Source of the DNA: an uncultured bacterium
GTDB lineage: Bacteria; Planctomycetota; Uabimicrobiia; Uabimicrobiales; JABWCH01
DNA length: 64,000 bases
NCBI GenBank assembly: GCA_938003875.1
Contig: CALKWO010000084.1
Location: 1-64,000, forward strand
Reading direction: 5' to 3'
Part shown: piece by piece, positions 26,382 to 35,246 of the stretch
How positions within the stretch are numbered: position 1 is the first letter of the stretch
Layout: every line of letters starts with the position of its first letter
The notes under the pieces: generated by a model
What the model was told of the DNA's origin: nothing
What the model saw: the letters and a program-made list of their open reading frames with translations, nothing else
Databases searched by the model: none
Translations under genes and position numbers: made by a program

Positions 26382-27352
26382 GTATGTTGCTCTCCTATTT
26401 TCTTTTTTAGTTCGTCTAGCTTTTCATCTGTTATAAAAATATTTTTTTCTATTCGGTTCGTAAATTTATTCAGAGTCACAAAATAATTCTTGATAACATC
26501 CGAAGAATTTTTCACTTCTTTATATTTTTCTGTACTCTCTTTTGCTGAATTTTTAATTTCTATAGAGGAAGTAGCAATGCTCTGGATTTTTTCTTTCTGA
26601 GCTTGTGATATTTTTTGCATCTTCTCCAGGTCAGAAGAAAGCCTGCAAGACTCTTCGGCTATAGAAGAAAAAATTTGCAGGGATTTGCTAAGATAGTCTG
26701 AGGATTCCTGTATTTCTTTAATCCCGTTGCTGATGTATTCCTGAGCACTCTTTGCCTCTTTATTCGCTATCTGTGAAAGAGACTTAATTTCTCTTGCAAC
26801 TACACCAAATCCAGCCCCTGCATTCCCTGCTCTTGCTGCCTCGATAGAGGCATTCAAAGAAAGCATATTGGTCTGCTCTGCTACATCATTGATGACTCTT
26901 ACAAAATTTTTAAAGAACTGGACTCTTTCTCTTAGATTTTTCATTATCTTAGAAATGTGTTCTACTGCTTCCATTCCATTTTGAGAAAAATGAGAAAGAT
27001 GACGCGCTCTTTGGTTAGATTCTTCTATACTATGAAAAACTTCCTGGGAGATTCCCTGCATCTCATCTGTAATCTCCGTCATCAACGTTGTTTTTGCCAT
27101 ATTATCATCCAGAACATGGCTTATATTTTCATTGCAATGAAGAAGACGGATGATGAAATCATCAATATCAGAGGCGATTTTTTTATAATACGACATATCG
27201 GCTCTGATTTTTTTCAAAACAACAGCCTGTTCTTCTAGGGAAGCGATCATCCACGTATTGTCAGAGAGTCTTTCTTCTTGACAATTCTTCTTTTTGACTA
27301 GATTAGAAAAAAAATGTGATAATTTTTTATAAATTCTTTCTAATATTATCAT
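26378..27352 (-). CDS. Soluble methyl-accepting-chemotaxis-like signalling protein
   Basis: A 324-aa protein with no TM helix. The long coiled coil contains the MCP signalling tip EQTNMLSLNASIEAARAGNA followed by GFGVVAREIKSLS, at about residues 165-200. The methylation helices are short. Such a protein would contact CheA/CheW in the cytoplasm. No che genes lie in the window. It is coupled by TAATG to the small protein upstream and by ATGA to the GAF protein downstream, so sensor input is probably supplied by these partners. Confidence 0.85.
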   Translation of the reverse strand: MIILERIYKKLSHFFSNLVKKKNCQEERLSDNTWMIASLEEQAVVLKKIRADMSYYKKIASDIDDFIIRLLHCNENISHVLDDNMAKTTLMTEITDEMQGISQEVFHSIEESNQRARHLSHFSQNGMEAVEHISKIMKNLRERVQFFKNFVRVINDVAEQTNMLSLNASIEAARAGNAGAGFGVVAREIKSLSQIANKEAKSAQEYISNGIKEIQESSDYLSKSLQIFSSIAEESCRLSSDLEKMQKISQAQKEKIQSIATSSIEIKNSAKESTEKYKEVKNSSDVIKNYFVTLNKFTNRIEKNIFITDEKLDELKKKIGEQHT

Positions 27353-27645
27353 TAAGCAGGTTTATCCTTTTTAAAAATGCTTTTCAGAAACTCTAAAAAA
27401 GCATGGAGTTTTTCCAACAATTCTATATCATATCCTTTAGCAACAACATCCTTGATTTCTACTTTTTTAGCTATGTTGGCTTTTTTTTCTTCTTCTGTTT
27501 CTTCCTGAAACTGAGGGAATTTTGTCTGGATGTTGAATTTATCGGTTTTTTTGAATTTATGTAGTGGAGATGCTACCTTGCAGCGCAGCCTTTGTAAAAA
27601 TTCCTCTACATTTTCAGATATATTGTCTTTATGATTTTCTTCCAT
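27352..27645 (-). CDS. Small unrecognised protein in the TPR/MCP/GAF operon
   Basis: A 97-aa soluble, charged protein of unknown family (starts MEENHKDNISENVEEFLQRL). It is rich in K and E with an amphipathic C-terminal helix (DIELLEKLHAFLEFLKSIF). The ATG at 27645 overlaps the upstream stop (TAATG), and its own stop overlaps the MCP-like start in the same way. The longer start at 27702 lies inside the upstream gene and is rejected. The tight coupling argues for a fixed-ratio complex with its neighbours. Confidence 0.6.
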   Translation of the reverse strand: MEENHKDNISENVEEFLQRLRCKVASPLHKFKKTDKFNIQTKFPQFQEETEEEKKANIAKKVEIKDVVAKGYDIELLEKLHAFLEFLKSIFKKDKPA

Positions 27646-29276
27646 TATTTTCCATCCTTGTTTTCTGATAACGGCTGAGTTTTTTGCCATAGTTCTTTCC
27701 ATTTTTTTTCCAGTTTTTCATAGTGTTCATCAAAATTTTTTTTCCGTTTAAAATAGAGAAGCGAATAGAATAAAGCAGCTTGTTTATCCTGGTATTCTAA
27801 AAGCTCCTTCAAAAGGCTTTCTATTGTTTCCGAAGGGGCAATACCATCCTGGAAGATCGCTTCATAAACAAGTGTTTCAAGATGAGGAACTTGTTGCTTT
27901 ATAAAAATATCTTTTGCCTGTTGGTTGAATACTATCGCTTCTTTTGTTTTTCCTGAGGAAAAAAGATCCATTGCACAGCATAGCTTCATATAGCTTTGTA
28001 AATATTCAGGCACGACCAGCTCTATTTGTTGTGCAATTCCTTCTGTTTTACCATCCAGAAGCGATTTCATGATTTCCGATTCTCTGGAGGTACCCATTTC
28101 TTGAGATTTTTCTATATAAAAGCGGGATTGGGAAGTATTCTCCAAAAGGAAATAGAAAATCCCTAATGCAAGGCTGGATGAAGGAAAATCTGGCCAGTTT
28201 TCCAGGGATTTCAACCATAGATTCACAGCTTCAACAGGATTTTTCCTCTGCATTTCACACCAACCCTGGCAAACCATCGTTTCAGCAAGATAGCTTTTTT
28301 GCGATTTATCATAATTTTCTTTTGCATCCTGGTATTTATAGTCTGCCATAGCCATTCGGGCTTGATGTGCGTAAGCTTGATGCAAAGGTGGATAAAGAAC
28401 AAGAGCGATTTTGGCTCTCTCTCTTTGCTCTTCTGGACTTCCCAGCATAGCATAAGAAGAAAAATATTCTTTTGACAAAGATATCTTGTCTGTTAAAGAA
28501 AGCATTTGTGCAAGTATGTCCGTGACTTTTAGGTTATGGGTACTCAGCAGCTTTTTTGCTGTATTTAAAAAAGAAGCTTCTTCTTTTCCTAGTGCTTGCT
28601 GTATTTCTTTTCTTTCGATTCCCAGATCTTGCTGGAATTGCCATACCATAAGCAGGGATTCGCTATTTCCTTCTTGCAAAGAACCCAACAATGCTTTTTT
28701 TATAGGATTGAGGGATGTCTGATTTTTTTTGGCAAAGCGAATGGTGTTCCTGATGATGCTTTCCGCTTCCTCGCCTTTTTTTTCTTTTAGAGAAACTATC
28801 GTTTTGTCGATATTTTCTCTATATTGCATCAATCTTTCAATTTGTTGAACAAAATTCTGGCAATGAGCAAAATAAATTTTTAGCATCTCTTCTGACCATG
28901 CTTCTTTTTGACCTATTTCCAGGAGCCTTTTTACTTCTTCTGATTCCCCTTGAGAAATCAATTGATCCATTCTCGTAAGATAGATCGCCATTCGATATCG
29001 GATTTCCAGGAAACTGGTATTCTTGTGTTCTGCAATGTCCAGGGCTTTTTTATATGCTATTCTGGCTTCTTTATAGTTTCTATTCGCAAAAAGGCTTTCT
29101 CCTAAAAGAACACTTTCTTGGAACTGGGGCTTTAAAACAGAACCAGAAAGTATAAAAGGGGAAACCGATGCAAAAGAAATAAAAATGGAAAATAGAGAAA
29201 CGAAAAGGACTTTAGGCCAATTTGTATTTTTTTTTTGACTTTCGCCATTAGAAAAAGAAGTTACTTCTTGTTGCAT
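27645..29276 (-). CDS. Membrane-anchored TPR protein
   Basis: A 543-aa protein with one N-terminal TM helix (about 21-48) after a short cytoplasmic segment. Helical repeats of TPR type follow throughout: ESLFANRNYKEARIAYKKAL, QARMAMADYKYQDAKENYDK and GWCEMQRKNPVEAVNLWLKS. TPR proteins are scaffolds, here probably on the outer face of the inner membrane. First gene of the cassette with the 97-aa, MCP-like and GAF proteins; it starts 12 bases after the FadL-type gene ends, so all five may share one message. Confidence 0.75.
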   Translation of the reverse strand: MQQEVTSFSNGESQKKNTNWPKVLFVSLFSIFISFASVSPFILSGSVLKPQFQESVLLGESLFANRNYKEARIAYKKALDIAEHKNTSFLEIRYRMAIYLTRMDQLISQGESEEVKRLLEIGQKEAWSEEMLKIYFAHCQNFVQQIERLMQYRENIDKTIVSLKEKKGEEAESIIRNTIRFAKKNQTSLNPIKKALLGSLQEGNSESLLMVWQFQQDLGIERKEIQQALGKEEASFLNTAKKLLSTHNLKVTDILAQMLSLTDKISLSKEYFSSYAMLGSPEEQRERAKIALVLYPPLHQAYAHQARMAMADYKYQDAKENYDKSQKSYLAETMVCQGWCEMQRKNPVEAVNLWLKSLENWPDFPSSSLALGIFYFLLENTSQSRFYIEKSQEMGTSRESEIMKSLLDGKTEGIAQQIELVVPEYLQSYMKLCCAMDLFSSGKTKEAIVFNQQAKDIFIKQQVPHLETLVYEAIFQDGIAPSETIESLLKELLEYQDKQAALFYSLLYFKRKKNFDEHYEKLEKKWKELWQKTQPLSENKDGK

Positions 29277-29288
29277 ACTTTTGCTCTC

Positions 29289-31580
29289 TTAAAATCTCAG
29301 GCTAACACCTAAGATAGCTCCAATATTGAAAATTTCCAGCTTACTATTTTCATAGGCTTGATGAACAAGGTTCGAATCGCCTGAGTGCATCCTGGCTGGT
29401 AAAGAAAATTCCAGAGCAGCGTTGAGAGAAAGATAGCGATTGACCAGATAGCTTGTCCCTAAAGTAATATGATGCTCTGTAATGGCAGCCAGTTGAGGGT
29501 TGAGATACTTTTTCGGAACAGGATTGTTTCCGTAATTGTAGCCTGTTCTCCATATCCAATGAGGACTGCTTTGCCATACAAGGCCCAGTGCAATAACATA
29601 TTGGTCTTTCCAGCCTATCTTAAAACTAGGATTCACATCTGCCGAACCGACCAGAGCATTCAAGTCAGCGTTAGATCCACTTTTCAGCTTTGCTTTCAGT
29701 TCAAACTGCGTTTCAGAGTAGTTGATCCATTGAAAGTCCATTGCAAAAAGAAGGCTATCCGTGAAAAGCCAGCTAAACCCAACACCTAGCCTCTGGGGAA
29801 TATCGAAATCCAGCTCTACATCGTATTTTCCAGAGAAACCATATTGTCCCTTATTGGGTAAAACGATTTTAGCGATATTCGCTACCCCAATTTTTTCAAA
29901 ATGGCGGTTAAAATCCAACTTTGCTGTTCCTTTAGCATCCATCATCCAACCAGGAGGGCTGTACATGGCTCCGATTTGGAAACGATTGTGAATTTTCCAG
30001 AGAAAACCAATTCTGCCTCCTATGCCAAACGCCAGAAGATAGTTTGTGTCTATTTCACCTCTGACATTGTTTTCTCCGACTATGCCAATGAGATAGTCCC
30101 CAAAGGTAATGTCTGTGTCTTCAATGGGTTTGCCTTTTAAAATATTGGATTCCTGGGAAACCAGACCATCCAGTTCCAGTGTCATAAAATGAAAATTCAA
30201 CGAAACACCAATGCTGAAGTGGTCATTGAAACGATAGGCGATACCAGGGACAAGAGATGCCAGGATTAAATCCGTACGATTTTCAATTCCTTCTGGAAAA
30301 AGTTCAGGATCTACGACTTCCATAGAATACCTGGCCCCTGCCTGGGGAAAAACGCCTAGTCCCCATTTCCATCCTGAAGGACGGTCTGCATTTCTAGCCT
30401 GGTGGTCTGCCCATCGATGGCAAACAGGAATGTCTTTATGACCTGCTTCACGATAGGCACTCAGATGCCTTGCTGTCTGGATATCTTTTCCCTGAGATAC
30501 AAGAGATACTTCTAATTTTTTAGAGCTTTCCAGTCTATAGTCGTAATATACACTGATACTTTCCCATTCTCCGCCATGCGCAGAATCTGTTAAAGATAAA
30601 GGGATTATCAATCTGTCTTGTTCCAGCTTGTATTCTTTTGGATCAGAAAAAATAAGCCTGGAAGCCTGTCTGGCTAGATTAGCAACAGAAGAAAGCTCTT
30701 GCCAAAAATATTTTTCCTCTACTTTATAGCCTGATTTTACCCGAATGTTTCTGATCTGTAAAGGAGCATTTTCTGTAAGACAGAAAAAGTGTACATTTGT
30801 GGGAATGCTTGCTTTATCCCAGACTAAAGCAAGATAACCATCCTGCCAGCTTTCCAGCTTTCTTTTTAAAATCAGTACCTCCTGTTTGTCTTCGGCTGAC
30901 AGAGCGACCTGGGCCTGCTCATATTCAGGAGAAATTTTCCATTGAAATGAAACCTGGATGCTCCTCACCCTTGCATTTTGAGGCAAAGAAGGGTGGCTAT
31001 TGCACGAGAAAAAAGTTTTCTGATCGTTTTGGGCAGAGGGCATACTGGCATAAACCCGAATCCCCGAAAGAACAGAACCTCTGCCTTGCAATTCCAGAGA
31101 AAGGCCAGGTATGTTTTTGGGGAGGTTACACTCCAGAACGCCTTGTCCTTTACTAGCGGAATGCTGATTCACAGGAAAAGGCTGACCACCCGAAAAGTAT
31201 ACATACTCTGTCTGTAGTGGCTCTCCTCCAAAAGCATATACAAAAGGGTCGCTGATGGCTTGCCCTGCCTGCGATGGAAAATCGAAAACAGTGGCGAAGG
31301 TTGCTATGGGTACTGGTTCAAAATCAGAATCAGCGTCGTTACTATCATTGGAGAAAGTAATTGTAGGGAAAAAAAATCCTGTGGAGAATTCTGTTGCCTT
31401 ACCATGCAAAAAGCCAATTCCAGCAGGATTTGTGTTTAAACAGGTTGGATCGCTCGCTATTCCTATGTCTACACCGCCACGCCCTGCTCCTTGTGCGCCC
31501 ATAAAAGTCGGAAACATACCATTTGTAGCATAAAGACTAAAGGAAAAACAAAAAAGGAGCAAAAAACAAATACGATACAT
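29289..31580 (-). CDS. FadL/OmpP1-type outer-membrane protein with large insertion
   Basis: A 763-aa outer-membrane protein. The signal peptide (1-19) precedes the classical FadL N terminus: NGMFPTFMGAQGAGRGGVDI, then DPTCLNTNPAGIGFL. Barrel strands resume at about 405 (GWKWGLGVFPQAGARYSME) and run to the terminal aromatic GVSLRF. FadL-type channels take up hydrophobic compounds and are usually about 430-480 aa. The extra 300 residues (about 105-400) contain beta-rich carbohydrate-binding-like segments and several Cys, and would project from the barrel. AGAGG precedes the ATG. The substrate is unknown. Confidence 0.8.
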   Translation of the reverse strand: MYRICFLLLFCFSFSLYATNGMFPTFMGAQGAGRGGVDIGIASDPTCLNTNPAGIGFLHGKATEFSTGFFFPTITFSNDSNDADSDFEPVPIATFATVFDFPSQAGQAISDPFVYAFGGEPLQTEYVYFSGGQPFPVNQHSASKGQGVLECNLPKNIPGLSLELQGRGSVLSGIRVYASMPSAQNDQKTFFSCNSHPSLPQNARVRSIQVSFQWKISPEYEQAQVALSAEDKQEVLILKRKLESWQDGYLALVWDKASIPTNVHFFCLTENAPLQIRNIRVKSGYKVEEKYFWQELSSVANLARQASRLIFSDPKEYKLEQDRLIIPLSLTDSAHGGEWESISVYYDYRLESSKKLEVSLVSQGKDIQTARHLSAYREAGHKDIPVCHRWADHQARNADRPSGWKWGLGVFPQAGARYSMEVVDPELFPEGIENRTDLILASLVPGIAYRFNDHFSIGVSLNFHFMTLELDGLVSQESNILKGKPIEDTDITFGDYLIGIVGENNVRGEIDTNYLLAFGIGGRIGFLWKIHNRFQIGAMYSPPGWMMDAKGTAKLDFNRHFEKIGVANIAKIVLPNKGQYGFSGKYDVELDFDIPQRLGVGFSWLFTDSLLFAMDFQWINYSETQFELKAKLKSGSNADLNALVGSADVNPSFKIGWKDQYVIALGLVWQSSPHWIWRTGYNYGNNPVPKKYLNPQLAAITEHHITLGTSYLVNRYLSLNAALEFSLPARMHSGDSNLVHQAYENSKLEIFNIGAILGVSLRF

Positions 31581-31634
31581 TATCAGCCTCTTTCTGAAAT
31601 TATTGTTTCTTTCATAATTTTTTTTCGTGAATCA

Positions 31635-33506
31635 TTACTGAGCATATTTTTTATACCAGCGATGGAATACCCATAGATTCCACAGTGGATCTCTATAGTC
31701 ACAGATGCCAGAGAGATGGTTTTGGTAAAGTTTTTCTATATTTTCATAATCGAAGTAAGGCAGGTTGCCATTTTTGATCACCTCTTCCCTGAAAGATTGG
31801 GCGAGTTCAGAGCGCAGCCATTTTTCTAAAGGAATAGAAAACCCCATTTTGCTTCTATAGAGAATATCATCGGGAAGCAAATCGCTTACCGTTTTTTTCA
31901 TGATATACTTCCCTTGCATTTTATGAATTTTAAACCTTGTAGGAAGCGAAAAGGCATATTCTACAATATGATGATCCAAAATAGGAACCCTGACCTCTAA
32001 GGAATGAGCCATGCTTGCTAAATCTACTTTTGTAAGTATATCTCCGCTCAGGTACATTTTTATATCAACATAGAAAATTTTCTTTAATGGATCTGAGCAT
32101 TTTGCCTTGTCATAGTATGATTTAAAGACTTCAAAAGAGCGATAGCCCGCAAGTTCTTTCAGCATATCCTGGGAGAGCATTCTTTCTTTAATTTTATCCG
32201 TAATCGAAGAAACACTGTTGTAGTAAGCCTCATCGGGGGTTTTGGCAATATTTTGCAAGGTTGTTTTGGCTCTAAGAAAACGAGGAAGCCAATCTGCCTT
32301 GGGATATAAGAGAGACAGAGGGTGTATAATCCCCTGTCTGATACAATTCGGCAAATAGCGTCTTACCCTGTTTTCCCACAAGTCCAGATAGTAACGCCTG
32401 TAGCCTCCAAAATTTTCATCACCGCCATCTCCTGATAGCACAACAGTCACAACACGAGCAGCTTCTCTGCAAACAATAAAAGTAGGAAGCGAAGAACTGT
32501 CGGCAAAAGGTTCATCGAAATATTTTAAAAGAACATCCATTTCCTCTGGCCCAGGAGCATTAACGATGGTTTCATGATGCTCTGTCTGGTATTGGTTCGC
32601 TACCATTCTGGCGTAGTCTGTCTCATTATAGGCTTTGCTTTCAAACCCAATGCTAAAGGTTTTGACTGGCTGCCTTGTTGCTTTAGCCATCAAAGCAACT
32701 ACCGTAGAAGAATCAATTCCTCCAGAAAGAAAAGCACCTAAGGGAACTTCACTTTCCAGATGGCTTTCCACACATTCGCCAAGAAGTCGTTTTATTTCCT
32801 GGCTTGCTTCGGGGAAAGAGTTGTTTTCATAGGAAAAATCCAAATCCCAATAAGCCCGTGTCACTATATTCTCAGGACTGGCAATCAATATATGGCCAGG
32901 CAAAAGTTTGTAGACATTCTTGAAAATTGTAGCTGGTTCTGGGACATAGCGATAGGTCAGATAGTCTGAAATCGCTTTGGGGCAGATTTCACGCTGGATA
33001 CCTGCAACCAGCAATGCTTTCATCTCAGAAGCAAACAAAATACCCTGTTCTGTAACAGCATAAAGCAAGGGCTTAATCCCAACACGGTCCCTGGCAAGTA
33101 TCAGCTTTTTTCGGCTGGAATCCCATAAAGCAAAAGCAAACATCCCTCGCAGTCGTTCCACAAAAGATTCGCCTATTTCTTCATACAAATGCAAAATGGC
33201 TTCCGTGTCGCAATGGGTTTTAAAGATATGCCCTTTAGCGATCAGGCCTTCTCTGATAGAGTGGTGGTTGTATATCTCACCATTGAACACCACTGCAATC
33301 CGTCCGTCTTCATTGAACATAGGCTGGCCACCGCCAGCTTTATCTATGATGGAAAGTCTTCTATGGCCAAGTCCCAGATTTTTTTCAGAGTAAAAACCCT
33401 CTGCATTGGGCCCTCGATGAGCTATGGTATCTGTCATGGCCTGCAAAGTTTTTCTATCCACATCTTGCAAGCTACGATAGTTATAAATTCCACATATACC
33501 ACACAT
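31635..33506 (-). CDS. asnB: Asparagine synthetase (glutamine-hydrolysing), XrtA-associated type
   Basis: A 623-aa amidotransferase. Nucleophile Cys2 opens a class II glutaminase domain (MCGICGIYNY, IAHRGPNAEGF, FNGEIYNHHS). The synthetase domain has the ATP pyrophosphatase loop LGAFLSGGIDSS and VLSGDGGDENFGGYRRY. The segments LYPKADWLPRFLRAKTTLQ and LSGDILTKVDLASMAHSLEV match the 'amidotransferase 1, exosortase A system' subfamily better than housekeeping AsnB. That fits the PEP-CTERM proteins in the window: such enzymes modify an exopolysaccharide precursor or make asparagine. A short hairpin lies just upstream of the start. Confidence 0.85.
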   Translation of the reverse strand: MCGICGIYNYRSLQDVDRKTLQAMTDTIAHRGPNAEGFYSEKNLGLGHRRLSIIDKAGGGQPMFNEDGRIAVVFNGEIYNHHSIREGLIAKGHIFKTHCDTEAILHLYEEIGESFVERLRGMFAFALWDSSRKKLILARDRVGIKPLLYAVTEQGILFASEMKALLVAGIQREICPKAISDYLTYRYVPEPATIFKNVYKLLPGHILIASPENIVTRAYWDLDFSYENNSFPEASQEIKRLLGECVESHLESEVPLGAFLSGGIDSSTVVALMAKATRQPVKTFSIGFESKAYNETDYARMVANQYQTEHHETIVNAPGPEEMDVLLKYFDEPFADSSSLPTFIVCREAARVVTVVLSGDGGDENFGGYRRYYLDLWENRVRRYLPNCIRQGIIHPLSLLYPKADWLPRFLRAKTTLQNIAKTPDEAYYNSVSSITDKIKERMLSQDMLKELAGYRSFEVFKSYYDKAKCSDPLKKIFYVDIKMYLSGDILTKVDLASMAHSLEVRVPILDHHIVEYAFSLPTRFKIHKMQGKYIMKKTVSDLLPDDILYRSKMGFSIPLEKWLRSELAQSFREEVIKNGNLPYFDYENIEKLYQNHLSGICDYRDPLWNLWVFHRWYKKYAQ

Positions 33507-33523
33507 GATTTTCCCTTTTCTTC

Positions 33524-33540
33524 CCAGGCATTACGCCTGG
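33524..33540. promoter_or_regulatory. Hairpin upstream of asnB
   Basis: CCAGGC and GCCTGG separated by 5 bases, 18 bases before the asnB start. It could act in the leader of asnB or as the end of an upstream transcript; there is no T tract. Confidence 0.3.
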
Positions 33541-33634
33541 TCTGTGCTGCACTTTTGTGCCTTCTACAAAATCTACGCAAAGGTTATTTTATTTTGTTTC
33601 TATTCACTTGGCAATAGAAAATTCCTTCCTTGCA

Positions 33635-34435
33635 TCAACAATTCTCAAGAGAATACACGCTTTCTCTTAAGAACTCTTGTAACTCCTTTAAATCTTGATA
33701 TTTCTGTATTGTTTCAGGAAGTATCAAATGTCCTGTCGTCACCTTCACCATGCTATTTCTTTTTCGTAAAAATTCTGCTGGCAGCCTCACTGTCCTGAGC
33801 AAAGGGTGAATTTTTCCAGCCAGGTGGAAAAGGCGACTGTTCTGTCCATGAAAATACAAAGGAAGTACAGGAACCTGGGCTTTTTGGATCAAACGTATGG
33901 GAGAGAGCGGCCAGGGACGGTCGCTAACGCCTTTTTGCCCTCGATAGTATGTAGACACTTCTCCTGCAGGGAAAAGTCCAACAGATCCCCCCTTAGCAAG
34001 ATGCTCCAGACATTGAGTGGTTCCGCCCATGCCCTGGTGTTTTTTATCATCGAAGGGATTCACAAAAATAAAAAAGTCTTTTAGGGGTTCTAGTTGTTGG
34101 AGTAAAAAGTTGGCAGTAACTTTGTAATCTGGCCTGATTTTGCGGATCAGCAGGATGCTTGTAAGTCCATCCAAAAAACCGAAAGGATGATTGGAGATAG
34201 TGATAAAAGGACCTTGTTGTAATATATCACAAAGTTTACTTTGCTCTTTCAGGAAAATCCGAATATTCATTTGCTGCAAAATCTTTTCTACAAGTTCTAG
34301 CCCCTGAGATGGATAAATCGTATCATAAATTTTATTCAATTCCTTTATCTTGAGCAACTTCATGATAAGATTGACCCAAAAATCCCCCAGAGATATAGCC
34401 TTTTGAATCGCCTGCCTTGGTACAATTTCCTTCAT
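33635..34435 (-). CDS. PlsC-like acyltransferase ('putative hemolysin' type)
   Basis: A 266-aa membrane-associated acyltransferase. The signature blocks are SNHPFGFLDG (the HX5D catalytic motif), FVNPFDDKKHQGMGGTTQCL, and the acceptor-binding FPAGEVSTYY. A later block (VPVLPLYFHGQNSRLF) is typical of the OlsA/hemolysin-like branch of lysophospholipid acyltransferases. It probably acylates a lipid such as a lyso-ornithine lipid or lysophosphatidate. The ATG at 34435 with GGAGAGG upstream is preferred over 34498. It is divergent from the YbaN-like gene. Confidence 0.8.
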   Translation of the reverse strand: MKEIVPRQAIQKAISLGDFWVNLIMKLLKIKELNKIYDTIYPSQGLELVEKILQQMNIRIFLKEQSKLCDILQQGPFITISNHPFGFLDGLTSILLIRKIRPDYKVTANFLLQQLEPLKDFFIFVNPFDDKKHQGMGGTTQCLEHLAKGGSVGLFPAGEVSTYYRGQKGVSDRPWPLSPIRLIQKAQVPVLPLYFHGQNSRLFHLAGKIHPLLRTVRLPAEFLRKRNSMVKVTTGHLILPETIQKYQDLKELQEFLRESVYSLENC

Positions 34436-34558
34436 AATACAGCCTCTCCAAAAATTGTGGTAAAATCGCCCATATCGTTTTGGTTGATTGCTTGACACCA
34501 GAAATATTTTAAAGTAGAATACTCGTCTTTCTGTTTTACTATGATTGGAAATGGATTT

Positions 34559-34987
34559 ATGAATAAAGAAAAAATCAAAAAGATTATATTGATTCTGATA
34601 GGGAGCGTTTGCGTTGGACTGGGTTTTATCGGTATGTTCCTTCCCCTTTTACCAACGACTCCTTTCTTACTTCTTGCTGCCGTATGCTATGCTAAAAGCT
34701 CCCATGCTTTTTACCAATGGCTAATGACAAATTCCTGGTGTGGTCAGTATATCAAAAATTATCGTGAAGGTAAAGGCATGATCTTGAAACAAAAAATACT
34801 TACTATCCTCTTGTTATGGCTGACCATAAGCTACTCATGCTTTTTCATAGTATCCAGACTTATAGTGCAATTTCTTTTATTGACAATAGCCATCCTTGTT
34901 ACGGCTCATCTTCTATATCTAAAAAATATAAAGCCTGCCCAACACCCCAACGCTAAAATGAATCCAAGGCAAGAGACAAAGATTTAA
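34559..34987 (+). CDS. DUF454 (YbaN-family) inner-membrane protein
   Basis: A 142-aa membrane protein. It has the YbaN pattern: a TM hairpin with GLGFIGMFLPLLPTTPFLLL, then YAKSSHAFYQWLMTN, a basic loop (NYREGKGMILKQKI), and two more TM helices. Function is unknown. Two starts are possible: an ATG at 34541 and one at 34559; the second has GGAAATGGA upstream and fits the family N terminus. Divergent from the acyltransferase, with a shared intergenic region of about 120 bases. Confidence 0.8.
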   Translation: MNKEKIKKIILILIGSVCVGLGFIGMFLPLLPTTPFLLLAAVCYAKSSHAFYQWLMTNSWCGQYIKNYREGKGMILKQKILTILLLWLTISYSCFFIVSRLIVQFLLLTIAILVTAHLLYLKNIKPAQHPNAKMNPRQETKI

Positions 34988-35038
34988 TTTTTTTGGACGT
35001 AGCCGCTATTGTCAAAAGCACAGCAGAGCTACAAACAG

Positions 35039-35077
35039 AAAGAGAACCAAAGATAGAGTCTATCTTTGGTTCTCTTT
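35039..35077. terminator. Strong hairpin terminator between convergent genes
   Basis: AAAGAGAACCAAAGATA pairs perfectly over 17 bp with its mirror at 35061-35077 across a GAGTC loop. The right arm ends in CTCTTT on the plus strand and the left flank is A-rich, so it can end the YbaN-family transcript and perhaps also read-through of the histidine kinase gene. Confidence 0.7.
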
Positions 35078-35093
35078 AGAGGATATTGAGAGA

Positions 35094-35174
35094 AGACGCA
35101 GGGATTGCGCTAGCGTTTGACTTTTGAGCAGACATGACTTTTTCGGCGCAACCCTGCGACTACAATCTGTTGCA
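35094..35174. repeat. Palindromic intergenic element, copy B
   Basis: Reverse-oriented copy of the element at 1546-1618. The ends are GACGCAGGGATTGCGC and GCGCAACCCTGCGAC, and the outer flank (TACAATCTGTTGC) also matches copy A. The centre between the inverted repeats differs. It sits in a 259-base gene-free stretch along with the terminator above; the rest of that stretch holds nothing recognised. Confidence 0.7.
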
Positions 35175-35246
35175 AGACAAAATTTTAAAACTTAACACGA
35201 ATGACGATAACGACAAAACTATAATTTCCTATACAGCAAGTTAGGA

